8,856 nt of DNA. Source: Parvibaculum sp. (GTDB lineage: Bacteria > Pseudomonadota > Alphaproteobacteria > Parvibaculales > Parvibaculaceae). Made by a program: the position numbers and the translations under genes. Below are positions 1-4,963 of this stretch, in pieces. Where the stretch lies: the NCBI GenBank assembly GCA_014359855.1, contig JACIYQ010000382.1, positions 1-8,856 on the forward strand. The letters are read 5' to 3'. The stretch's first letter is position 1. Each line of letters opens with the position of its first letter. The notes beneath the pieces were generated by a model. It had not been told where the DNA came from. It was given only the letters and a program-made list of their open reading frames with translations, and made no database searches.

Positions 1-228
1 GCCAACATGCTGCTGCGCGAACGATTGATGGTGTCGGCTCACGCATGCGGATACGAATTTGTTGTGCCGCCGCTCAAACTCTGCACGGATAATGGTGCGA
101 TGATCGCATGGGCGGGGGCGGAAAGGCTTGCGCTCGGACTGACAGACCCAATCGATGCCGGTCCGCGCGCACGTTGGCCGCTTGATCCCGATGCGGCGCC
201 TGCGCGGGGTGCCGGCGTAAAGGCCTGA
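1..228 (+). CDS. tsaD: TsaD, tRNA N6-threonylcarbamoyladenosine transferase, C-terminal end (5' partial)
   Basis: This is the last 75 codons of a gene that begins before the window; the frame is open from base 1 to a TGA at 226-228. TsaD is the ASKHA-fold subunit that transfers the threonylcarbamoyl group to A37 of tRNAs reading ANN codons, working with TsaB and TsaE in the cytoplasm. The visible block PPLKLCTDNGAMIAWAG is the family's C-terminal signature; the Asp in TDNGAMIA is a metal ligand in characterised homologues (family knowledge). The ending, with PLDP and a short Ala/Gly-rich tail, resembles alphaproteobacterial versions. In many alphaproteobacteria tsaD is followed directly by gpsA; here a hydrolase gene and a decayed regulator lie between them. 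The ribosome-binding site of the next gene overlaps this stop codon. Confidence 0.95.
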   Translation, partial: ANMLLRERLMVSAHACGYEFVVPPLKLCTDNGAMIAWAGAERLALGLTDPIDAGPRARWPLDPDAAPARGAGVKA

Positions 229-242
229 GAGGACTTCCCCGA

Positions 243-1142
243 ATGAGTTTTCAGCTATCGCTGCTCAACCTGCTGATGCGCTGGCAGGTAAAGCGCCGCT
301 TCCGCAAGAATCCCGATGTGCAGCTCTTGCGGCCGGTCATGCTGCAGATGGAGCCGCGCATGTCGAAGCTCCCTGCCGATATCGCGCTCGAAGAGCTGAC
401 GCTTGGCGGTGTCGCGGCCGAAAGGCTGTCGGCGCCGGGAACGAAGGACCGCGCGGCCTTTCTCTATATCCATGGCGGCGGCTTCGTCGCCGGATCGCCG
501 CGCACGCACCGCCCGCTCACCTGGCGGCTCGCAAAGGATATCGGCATTCCCGTCTATGCGATCGATTACCGGCTGGCGCCCGAGCATCCCTATCCCGCCG
601 GTCTCGACGATTGCGTGGCTGCCTATAGAGGTCTCCTTGAGAAGGGTATCCCCGCGAAATCGATCCTCGTGGGTGGCGATTCCGCTGGCGGCAATCTGAC
701 GCTTGCCCTTGCCTTGCGGCTGAAGGCCGAGGGCCTGCACCTGCCGGCAGCGCTGATCTGTCTTTCGCCCGCGACCGACATGGCCGCGACCGGCGACTCC
801 TACCGCACCAATGCCGAAGCCGATTCGCTCTTCGTACCGGATATCTTCCACAGCCTGAAGCCGGTCTACTTCCCCGGCATCGACGAGCGCGACCCGTTCG
901 TTTCGCCGCTTTATGGCGATGTCTCGGGCTTCCCGCCCACCCTCTTCCAGGTGGGCGAGAAGGAAATGCTGCGGGACGACTCGACACGCATGGCGGCAGC
1001 ACTGACGGCGGCCGGCGTCGAAACCGCGATCGAGGTCTGGCCGAAAGTCTGGCATGTCTGGCAGCTCAATGCCGACATGCTGCCTGAAGCCCGCGAGGCC
1101 ATCGCGCATATCGTCCGCTTCGCGAAACAGCACCTCGCCTGA
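243..1142 (+). CDS. Alpha/beta hydrolase fold-3 esterase (hormone-sensitive-lipase type)
   Basis: A 299-residue serine hydrolase, probably a cytoplasmic carboxylesterase acting on short-chain esters; the substrate cannot be told from sequence. Oxyanion-hole motif HGGGF is at residues 77-81 and the nucleophile elbow GDSAGG at 145-150 (Ser147). The catalytic His is probably His271 in VWHVWQ. The acid lies in the segment GEKEMLRDDS: by alignment with the usual DPLxD motif the acid position is Glu241, with Asp245/Asp246 as alternatives. YRLAPEHPYPAGLDD (109-123) is also typical of this family. No signal peptide is visible; the N-terminus is basic and resembles the cap region. The ATG has an AGAGGA ribosome site at 228-233 that overlaps the tsaD stop, so the gene is probably co-transcribed with tsaD. 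Length is normal for the family. Confidence 0.93.
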   Translation: MSFQLSLLNLLMRWQVKRRFRKNPDVQLLRPVMLQMEPRMSKLPADIALEELTLGGVAAERLSAPGTKDRAAFLYIHGGGFVAGSPRTHRPLTWRLAKDIGIPVYAIDYRLAPEHPYPAGLDDCVAAYRGLLEKGIPAKSILVGGDSAGGNLTLALALRLKAEGLHLPAALICLSPATDMAATGDSYRTNAEADSLFVPDIFHSLKPVYFPGIDERDPFVSPLYGDVSGFPPTLFQVGEKEMLRDDSTRMAAALTAAGVETAIEVWPKVWHVWQLNADMLPEAREAIAHIVRFAKQHLA

Positions 1143-1156
1143 GAACAAATATGAAA

Positions 1157-1182
1157 CCAAAAAAGAACCCCGCCGCCGGGGG
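1157..1182 (-). terminator. Leftward intrinsic terminator
   Basis: Read on the minus strand, a CCCCG/CGGGG stem (1177-1181 with 1168-1172, loop GCGG) is followed at once by TTCTTTTTTGG (1167-1157). That is a short but classic hairpin plus U-tract for transcripts travelling leftward. No intact minus-strand gene ends here, so it probably served the decayed locus at 1280-1451. On the + strand there is no U-tract, so it is not a good terminator for the hydrolase gene. An alternative stem, CGCCGC at 1171-1176 with GCGGCG at 1185-1190, competes with this one. Confidence 0.5.
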
Positions 1183-1227
1183 AAGCGGCGCGGCCAAGCA
1201 CCCTCCGGGGAGGAGGGCTCGGGGATC

Positions 1228-1263
1228 ACCGGGCCTTGCTTGAGGGGAGGGATAAGGCCCGGT
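1228..1263. repeat. 10-bp inverted repeat (hairpin)
   Basis: ACCGGGCCTT at 1228-1237 is exactly complementary to AAGGCCCGGT at 1254-1263, with a 16-base loop. It lies 17 bases beyond the stop of the membrane-protein tail (1280) in the leftward direction. No U-tract follows on either strand, so a terminator role is possible but unproven. Confidence 0.5.
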
Positions 1264-1279
1264 CGAGGAAAACGGTGTG

Positions 1280-1354
1280 TCAGACGATGCGGGCGATGCC
1301 CGAGGTCTGCACGATCAGTACGAGCGTGCAGCCAGCGATGGCGAGGGGCAAGTT
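1280..1354 (-). pseudogene. C-terminal tail of an unidentified membrane protein (fragment)
   Basis: On the minus strand, codons from 1354 to a TGA at 1282-1280 read NLPLAIAGCTLVLIVQTSGI, then ARIV and stop. The 12-15 residue hydrophobic stretch looks like a last transmembrane helix. The frame differs from that of the TetR fragment it overlaps by a few bases at 1347-1354, as expected for a deletion junction. The parent family is not recognised. A leftward terminator follows at 1157-1182, consistent with this being the original 3' end of a minus-strand transcription unit. With only 24 residues, chance cannot be excluded. Confidence 0.35.
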
Positions 1355-1451
1355 CGGCCATCGTTGTTTTGGTATAGCCGTAATGCGTGAAGCGGCGTTT
1401 GGCCGCCGCAATGATTTTCTGGTGCGGATCGTCTGGAGTGGTCATACACAT
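1347..1451 (-). pseudogene. TetR-family regulator, N-terminal DNA-binding fragment
   Basis: On the minus strand from an ATG at 1451 (or 1445) the translation carries HQKIIAAAKRRF and HYGYTKTTMAELA. This is the first helix and start of the helix-turn-helix of a TetR/AcrR repressor (family pattern: I..AA...F...GY..TTM.EIA). After MAELA (base 1347) the frame loses all family similarity: the recognition helix (normally like GVSKGTLYHYF) and the whole ligand domain are missing. Shifted by one frame, the DNA continues as the end of a membrane protein. The picture fits a deletion that joined two neighbouring minus-strand genes, a repressor and a transporter-like gene. A long palindrome stands directly upstream. 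The fragment should not bind DNA. Confidence 0.7.
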
Positions 1452-1459
1452 GACTGTAA

Positions 1460-1507
1460 GGCGGCGGAGTAACGATTCAACGAATCGTTCAATCGTTAGC
1501 CGCCGCC
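1460..1507. promoter_or_regulatory. 48-base long palindrome, probable TetR-type operator upstream of gpsA
   Basis: Bases 1470-1498 form a 29-base near-perfect palindrome centred on 1484, with TAACGATT at one end and AATCGTTA at the other; inside is AACGA-A-TCGTT. Of the 14 base pairs, 13 match (the exception is 1478/1490, C opposite C). Outside it, GGCGGCGG at 1460-1467 is complementary to CCGCCGCC at 1500-1507, offset by one base. It lies 8 bases upstream of the TetR fragment's start and 28 bases before gpsA. Nested AT-rich arms of this size are typical of TetR operators. It could also act as a hairpin in the gpsA leader. The regulator role is an inference from shape and position. Confidence 0.6.
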
Positions 1508-1535
1508 ACACGCAAGAGCGCCGGGGAGAGCCATT

Positions 1536-2537
1536 TTGAGAAATAAATACAACAAGATAGCTGTCGTCGGCGGGGGCGCCTGGGGCACCGCGCTGGCCCA
1601 GGTCGCGGCCATGGCGGGCCGCGAAGCGGTGCTCTGGGCGCGCGAGGCGGAGGTCGTGGAGAGCGTCAACGGCGTCCATGAGAACCACCTCTTCCTGCCC
1701 GGCATCGCGCTCGACCCGAAGCTGCGCGCGACAGGCGGCTTGAGCGAGGCGGCGGAGGCGGATGCGATCCTGATGGTGACGCCCGCGCAGCACATGCGCA
1801 GTGTGCTTGAAAAACTGGCGCCCGATGTCGCGGAAGGAAAACCCGTCATGCTCTGCGCCAAGGGCGTCGAGCAATCGACCAATTATCTGCTTACGGAGGT
1901 TCTGGCAGAGGCGATGCCGCAGGCGATGCCCGCCGTCCTCTCCGGTCCGAGTTTCGCGGCCGAGGTCGCGCGCGGACTGCCGACGGCGGTGACGCTTGCC
2001 TGCGAGGACGAAGAGGCGGCCGAAGCGCTCGGCAACGCTATCGGCCTGCCCACATTCCGTCCCTATTATTCGTCCGACCTCATCGGCGCGGAAATCGGCG
2101 GCGCGGTGAAGAACGTGCTCGCGATCGCCTGCGGCATCGTGGAGGGAAAGAAATTCGGCGACAGCGCACGCGCGGCGCTCACCACACGCGGCTTCGCGGA
2201 ACTGGCAAGGCTCGGCCTCGCCATGGGCGCGCACATGGAAACGCTCGCCGGTCTCTCCGGTCTCGGCGATCTCATCCTTACCTGCAACTCGCCGAAGTCG
2301 CGCAACATGTCTCTCGGCATCGCGCTCGGAGAGGGGAGGACGCTGGAGGAGGTGATGGGCGCGCGCAACTCGGTGAGCGAAGGTGTGCATTCCGCAACCG
2401 CCGTCATTGCGCTCGCGCGAAAATACGATATTGAAATGCCGATCGCCGAAGCGGTCGCCGCAATCGTGACGGCGAAGGCGACGGTCGACGATACGATCGC
2501 CGCGCTTCTCGCCCGCCCCTTCCGCGCCGAGACCTGA
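1536..2537 (+). CDS. gpsA: Glycerol-3-phosphate dehydrogenase [NAD(P)+], GpsA
   Basis: A 333-residue cytoplasmic enzyme that reduces dihydroxyacetone phosphate to sn-glycerol 3-phosphate for phospholipid synthesis. The nucleotide-binding loop GGGAWGTAL is at residues 12-20. CAKG (107-110), SGPSF (136-140), GGAVKN with the catalytic Lys192 (188-193), GLGDLILTC (242-250) and the following RN (256-257) are all present. Length is standard. The start is TTG at 1536: GGGGAGAG (1523-1530) stands five bases upstream, translation begins as MRNKYNKIAVVGGG, and there is no ATG before the Rossmann loop. A TTG start may lower expression. It heads a run with yciI (22-base gap) and the EVE gene. Separation from tsaD by a hydrolase and a dead TetR locus means it probably has its own promoter near the palindrome. 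Confidence 0.97.
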   Translation: MRNKYNKIAVVGGGAWGTALAQVAAMAGREAVLWAREAEVVESVNGVHENHLFLPGIALDPKLRATGGLSEAAEADAILMVTPAQHMRSVLEKLAPDVAEGKPVMLCAKGVEQSTNYLLTEVLAEAMPQAMPAVLSGPSFAAEVARGLPTAVTLACEDEEAAEALGNAIGLPTFRPYYSSDLIGAEIGGAVKNVLAIACGIVEGKKFGDSARAALTTRGFAELARLGLAMGAHMETLAGLSGLGDLILTCNSPKSRNMSLGIALGEGRTLEEVMGARNSVSEGVHSATAVIALARKYDIEMPIAEAVAAIVTAKATVDDTIAALLARPFRAET

Positions 2538-2559
2538 CACCAGAAACGGAAACATCGAA

Positions 2560-2844
2560 ATGCTCTTCTGCCTCATCTGCACCGACAAGCCGGACGCACT
2601 GGACCTCCGCCTCGCAAACCGCGATGCGCACCTGAAATATTGGGGCGATGCAGGCTGCGTCAGGATCGGCGGCCCTTTCACCAATGACGATGCGAGCGTG
2701 ATGAACGGCTCGATGCTGGTGATCGACGTGCCCGACCGTGCGACCGCGGAGAAACTCGTCGAGAACGATCCCTACAACATGGCCGGGCTCTTCGCGCATA
2801 CGGAAGTGCGCGCCTGGAAATGGCTGCTCGGTCCGAAGGAATAG
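2560..2844 (+). CDS. YciI-like protein
   Basis: A 94-residue single-domain protein of the YciI/YCII family, a ferredoxin-like dimeric alpha/beta-barrel fold related to muconolactone isomerase. Visible landmarks are His24 in DAHLKYW, the GGPF turn at 37-40, the strand SMLVIDV (51-57) and NDPY (69-72), whose Asp with His24 is the conserved pair suspected to be catalytic. The biochemical role of most members is unknown. The ATG is 22 bases after gpsA; only a weak GGA lies upstream. The stop overlaps the G-rich ribosome site of the next gene. The gpsA-yciI-EVE order is common in alphaproteobacteria, which suggests a conserved operon, but a shared pathway is not established. Confidence 0.9.
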   Translation: MLFCLICTDKPDALDLRLANRDAHLKYWGDAGCVRIGGPFTNDDASVMNGSMLVIDVPDRATAEKLVENDPYNMAGLFAHTEVRAWKWLLGPKE

Positions 2845-2860
2845 GGGAGACGCAGGCGCG

Positions 2861-3286
2861 ATGGCCTACTGGCTTTTCAAATCCGAACCCTCCACCTGGT
2901 CATGGGACGACCAGAAGAAGAAGGGCGCGAAGGGTGAGCCCTGGAACGGCGTTCGCAACTACCAGGCGAACAACAACATGAAGGCGATGAAGAAGGGCGA
3001 TCTCGGTTTCTTCTATCATTCGGTGGACGAGAAACGGATCGTCGGCATCGTGCGCGTGACCGGCGAACACCGCCCGGACCCGACGGACGAGAAGGGAAAG
3101 TTCGGCCTCGTCATCATCGAAGCGGTCGAGGACATGCCGAAGCCCGTGACGCTCGACGATGTGAAGAAGGAACCCGCGCTGCACGAGATGGTGCTCGCCA
3201 ACAATTCGCGCCTCTCCGTGCAGCCCGTGCGCGAGGAGGAATGGAAACTCGTCTGCAAGATGGGCGGGCTGAAGAAGGCACCGTGA
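2861..3286 (+). CDS. EVE-domain protein (thymocyte nuclear protein 1-like)
   Basis: A 141-residue protein that is a single EVE domain, a PUA-like fold related to eukaryotic YTH domains and thought to bind modified nucleobases in DNA or RNA. The N-terminus MAYWLFKSEP is a hallmark, as are WNGVRNYQA (28-36), KKGDLGFFYHS (44-54) and VGIVRV (61-66) lining the presumed base pocket. The ATG at 2861 was chosen because family members start with this motif and a GGGGAGA site is at 2844-2850; a longer frame reaching back to 2738 only overlaps yciI out of frame. Length is normal. Its stop overlaps the GTG start of the Rieske gene (GTGA at 3283-3286), so the two are probably translationally coupled. The modified base it recognises, if any, is unknown. 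Confidence 0.92.
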   Translation: MAYWLFKSEPSTWSWDDQKKKGAKGEPWNGVRNYQANNNMKAMKKGDLGFFYHSVDEKRIVGIVRVTGEHRPDPTDEKGKFGLVIIEAVEDMPKPVTLDDVKKEPALHEMVLANNSRLSVQPVREEEWKLVCKMGGLKKAP

Positions 3287-3639
3287 GGAAAGGTGGCGAT
3301 CCACTTCCCGGCACGATACTCTGCGCGCTTGACGGGATCGACGAGCCGGGCGCGAAGGGCCTGACGCTTGGGTCCGGCGGATCGCGCCTCGATATCTTCC
3401 TTATACGGAAGGATGGCACCGTCTACGCCTATCTCAATCTCTGCCCGCATGCCGCGATGCGGCTCGACAACTGGCCGGACAGGTTTCTCACGCAGGACGA
3501 GACACAAATTCTCTGCGGCAATCACGCAGCACTTTTCCGCATCGAGGACGGCTTCTGCACGAGCGGACCTTGCGCGGGAAAGAGTCTGGAGCGCGTCGCC
3601 GTCGAGGTGAAGGACGGCATGGTGCGGGTCGCCGCTTAA
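3283..3639 (+). CDS. Rieske [2Fe-2S] ferredoxin-like protein
   Basis: A 118-residue single Rieske domain. Cluster ligands are Cys54 and His56 in CPH and Cys78 and His81 in CGNH, the C-x-H...C-x2-H pattern; GFCTSGPCAGKSL (90-102) is the usual third loop. There is no signal or membrane segment, so it is a soluble electron carrier or a small subunit. The start is GTG at 3283, overlapping the EVE stop as GTGA; GGGCGGG lies at 3262-3268 upstream. An ATG at 3241 is in frame but would lie inside the EVE gene for 42 bases. No oxygenase or reductase partner is in view. A palindrome overlaps the stop codon. The redox partner cannot be predicted; members are often labelled nitrite reductase small subunit-like without evidence. 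Confidence 0.92.
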   Translation: MRKGGDPLPGTILCALDGIDEPGAKGLTLGSGGSRLDIFLIRKDGTVYAYLNLCPHAAMRLDNWPDRFLTQDETQILCGNHAALFRIEDGFCTSGPCAGKSLERVAVEVKDGMVRVAA

Positions 3640-3656
3640 TCCCCGGCGCCGGGGAT
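3639..3656. repeat. 18-bp perfect palindrome at the end of the gpsA run
   Basis: ATCCCCGGCGCCGGGGAT is self-complementary and starts on the last base of the Rieske TAA. It could form a strong stem at the 3' end of the transcript and protect or terminate it, but AAACAC rather than a U-tract follows, so a rho-independent terminator is not well supported. Confidence 0.5.
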
Positions 3657-3669
3657 AAACACGGCCGAT

Positions 3670-3697
3670 TGTCATCGAAATGTCATCGAAACGTCAC
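3670..3697 (+). promoter_or_regulatory. PHO-box-like triple direct repeat
   Basis: TGTCAT at 3670, TGTCAT at 3681 and CGTCAC at 3692 are spaced exactly 11 bases apart, separated by CGAAA spacers. The established PHO box bound by PhoB is direct CTGTCAT-type heptamers at an 11-base period, often extended by further imperfect repeats, so spacing, core and number of repeats fit. It points rightward. No -10 element is evident at the usual distance, and the next gene starts 336 bases downstream. It could serve an unrecognised small transcript or be a remnant after rearrangement. Confidence 0.5.
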
Positions 3698-3789
3698 GAA
3701 TGGATTTCGGACGCTTCGAGGTGACCGAACGGGAGACGGCACGGGCGTCCTGTTCGTCTCTCTCACGGCCTCTTCGTGTCGCGATATGC

Positions 3790-3826
3790 GACTTGTCCCC
3801 GGACGGGAAAATCTTCCCGGGGTGAC
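3790..3826 (-). repeat. REP-like element, copy A (inverted)
   Basis: On the minus strand this reads GTCACCCCGG, an inner part able to form a hairpin, then CCGGGGACAAG. The ends match the nearby element at 3881-3905 (TGACCCCGG ... CCGGGACAAG) in the opposite orientation. Such GC-hairpin repeats are frequent between genes in alphaproteobacteria. The inner part differs between the copies. It belongs to the otherwise gene-free stretch 3640-4032. Confidence 0.4.
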
Positions 3827-3880
3827 TTATTCTCGCTGTGGCGCGAGAGAGACAGGGTTATCCCCTCTGTGACACACGGG

Positions 3881-3905
3881 TGACCCCGGCTTTCGCCGGG
3901 ACAAG
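3881..3905 (+). repeat. REP-like hairpin element, copy B
   Basis: CCCGGC at 3885-3890 pairs with GCCGGG at 3895-3900 around a TTTC loop, within TGACCCCGG ... CCGGGACAAG. Its minus-strand translation contains VPAKAGVT, a peptide familiar from spurious ORFs over this repeat class. It lies between the PHO-like box and the MazG-like gene. Confidence 0.5.
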
Positions 3906-3936
3906 CGGCGAGAAAAGTAATCCCGTCTTCTCTGCC

Positions 3937-3985
3937 GTCATTGCGAGCGCCTGCAAGACGCGAAGAGTGGAAGGGTGGCCCGGAT
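3937..3985 (+). repeat. GTCATTGCGAG-type dispersed repeat
   Basis: The element begins GTCATTGCGAGCGCC and continues through GACGCGAAG, matching by eye a repeat class with a GTCATTGCGAGCG core seen between genes of many bacteria. A related core, GTCATCGCGAGG, is present at 5822-5833. Downstream, GTATA (3997-4001) and TATAC (4007-4011) form a small inverted repeat that may lie in the promoter of the MazG-like gene. Confidence 0.45.
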
Positions 3986-4032
3986 GCCGACTTGCGGTAT
4001 AAGACGTATACAGACGAAAGAGGAGGGATCTC

Positions 4033-4416
4033 ATGACGAACCCGCGCGAAACGCAATCGGCCATTGCCCTTTGGGGTGAGGAGACATTCGGTCCGGTGAG
4101 CGATCCCGTGGCGCTCGCAAGGCGGGCGAGCATGGAGATGGACGAACTCATCGAGGCGCTGGAGAAGGGCGACACCGAAGAAGCCGCGCGCGAGACGGCC
4201 GACGTTCTCATTCTTCTCAACCGGCTCGGCACCACGCTTGGCTTCGAACTTTCGGACGCCGTCGATGCGAAGATGAAGGTGAACCGCGCACGCCTATGGT
4301 TTCCGGCCGGGACGGAACGGGCAGGCATCGGGACTAGAGCGTCCGCACCTTCTCCCGCAACCACGGCTCCAGTTTTTCGAAGCGGAACTCACCGCGCTCG
4401 AAGAGGGCGATCATGA
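4033..4416 (+). CDS. MazG-like nucleotide pyrophosphohydrolase
   Basis: A 127-residue all-alpha NTP-pyrophosphatase-type protein. The metal-binding pattern is visible as Glu35-x-x-Glu38 and Glu54-x-x-Asp57, giving two helices that bind Mg2+ and hydrolyse a nucleoside triphosphate to monophosphate and pyrophosphate; family members often clear non-canonical or excess nucleotides. The opening MTNPRETQ.AI..W.EE.FGPV and KMKVNRARLW (80-89) match small bacterial members. The ATG has an excellent AGGAGGG (4021-4027) five bases upstream. Homologues usually end soon after the NRAR.W segment; here about 27 Arg/Pro/Ser-rich residues (101-127) are read through the antisense of the convergent doc gene, overlapping it by 83 bases. 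That tail is probably not conserved and may reflect loss of an original stop. Substrate unknown. Confidence 0.85.
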   Translation: MTNPRETQSAIALWGEETFGPVSDPVALARRASMEMDELIEALEKGDTEEAARETADVLILLNRLGTTLGFELSDAVDAKMKVNRARLWFPAGTERAGIGTRASAPSPATTAPVFRSGTHRARRGRS

Positions 4417-4708
4417 AATCGTAGGCATCAACCGGGTCCTCCTCGAACAGATATCCATTGAGCCGCAGGAAAACGTCCGCAACGGCAAAAGCGATGCGCT
4501 TGTTGCCGTCGATGAAGGGATGATTGATGGCGAGGCTTTCGAGAAGCGCCGCCGCCTCCGCGATCACGTCCTCGTAATAACCTGTCTGCGGACGAAAGAG
4601 CGCGGACTCGACCGCCCCCATGTCGCGCACGCCATGCGCACCGCCATAAAGATCGATCAGTTCCTCGTGAATCGCGAGAACTTCCGCAAGCGTCAGATAG
4701 TCAGGCAT
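4334..4708 (-). CDS. doc: Doc-type (Fic fold) toxin of a type II toxin-antitoxin pair
   Basis: A 124-residue toxin close in length to phage P1 Doc (126). The Fic/Doc active-site motif HPFIDGNKR is at residues 63-71 with catalytic His63; the preceding YGGAHGVRDMGAVESALFRPQTGYYED block is typical of Doc. P1 Doc phosphorylates elongation factor EF-Tu and stops translation; other Fic proteins AMPylate targets. The motif has DGN, as in AMPylating Fic proteins, where P1 Doc has DAN, so the exact chemistry is open. The gene starts nine bases after the antitoxin stop with no clear ribosome site, suggesting coupling to antitoxin translation. Its 3' end overlaps the convergent MazG-like gene by 83 bases. 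All key residues are intact, so the toxin is likely functional. Confidence 0.93.
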   Translation of the reverse strand: MPDYLTLAEVLAIHEELIDLYGGAHGVRDMGAVESALFRPQTGYYEDVIAEAAALLESLAINHPFIDGNKRIAFAVADVFLRLNGYLFEEDPVDAYDFMIALFERGEFRFEKLEPWLREKVRTL

Positions 4709-4717
4709 GGAACGGCG

Positions 4718-4942
4718 CTACTTCGCGAGCCGCTTGTAGAGTTCGGCATTGCGGCGGACGCTATCGCGAAAATGCGACATGACCTCCCCGCGCGGACGCT
4801 CGCCCGATTTGCGCGCGAGATAGTCGCGGAAGGCATCCTCCACCACGGCCTGGAACTGCCGTCCCTCCGCTTTCGCAAGCTCACGCATCTGTTCCAGCAG
4901 TTCGGCGTCGGCCTGGCTGGCGAATTTCTGGCGGATGGTCAT
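4718..4942 (-). CDS. Antitoxin of the Doc-type pair, ribbon-helix-helix-like
   Basis: A 74-residue protein immediately upstream of doc in the antitoxin-first order. The opening RQKFASQADAELLEQMRELAKAEGR looks like a strand followed by two helices, as in ribbon-helix-helix DNA-binding antitoxins (written here as MTIRQKFASQ at 1-10 then helices near 12-27 and 29-44). The C-terminal part (about 50-74, RPRGEVMSHFRD ... YKRLAK) is charged and probably wraps the toxin, as in other type II antitoxins. It is not the classic Phd fold that partners P1 Doc. AAAGGAG (4950-4956 on +, minus-strand sense) lies eight bases upstream of the ATG. A palindromic operator candidate sits at 4964-4977, so the pair probably represses its own promoter. 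Confidence 0.8.
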   Translation of the reverse strand: MTIRQKFASQADAELLEQMRELAKAEGRQFQAVVEDAFRDYLARKSGERPRGEVMSHFRDSVRRNAELYKRLAK

Positions 4943-4963
4943 GGGAGCGCTCCTTTCACCTGT

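Noticed and set aside
255..2684. An 809-codon open frame on the minus strand across the hydrolase, gap and gpsA
   Set aside because: It is the high-GC antisense shadow of two well-supported + strand genes; it is rich in Arg/His/Gly and has no family features except the short TetR piece in the gap.
2738..2860. Upstream extension of the EVE gene inside yciI
   Set aside because: The extra 41 residues are out-of-frame yciI sequence, and the family starts at MAYWLFKSEP.
3639..3656. Rho-independent terminator for the gpsA run
   Set aside because: The palindrome is perfect but no U-tract follows, so it is listed only as a palindrome.
3670..3697. A short CRISPR-like direct repeat
   Set aside because: Units are 11 bases with no spacers; the layout fits a PhoB site far better.
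3700..3825. A 41-codon ORF (ATG at 3700) right after the PHO-like box
   Set aside because: It has no ribosome site, no recognisable similarity, and its end runs through a REP-like hairpin; more likely non-coding.
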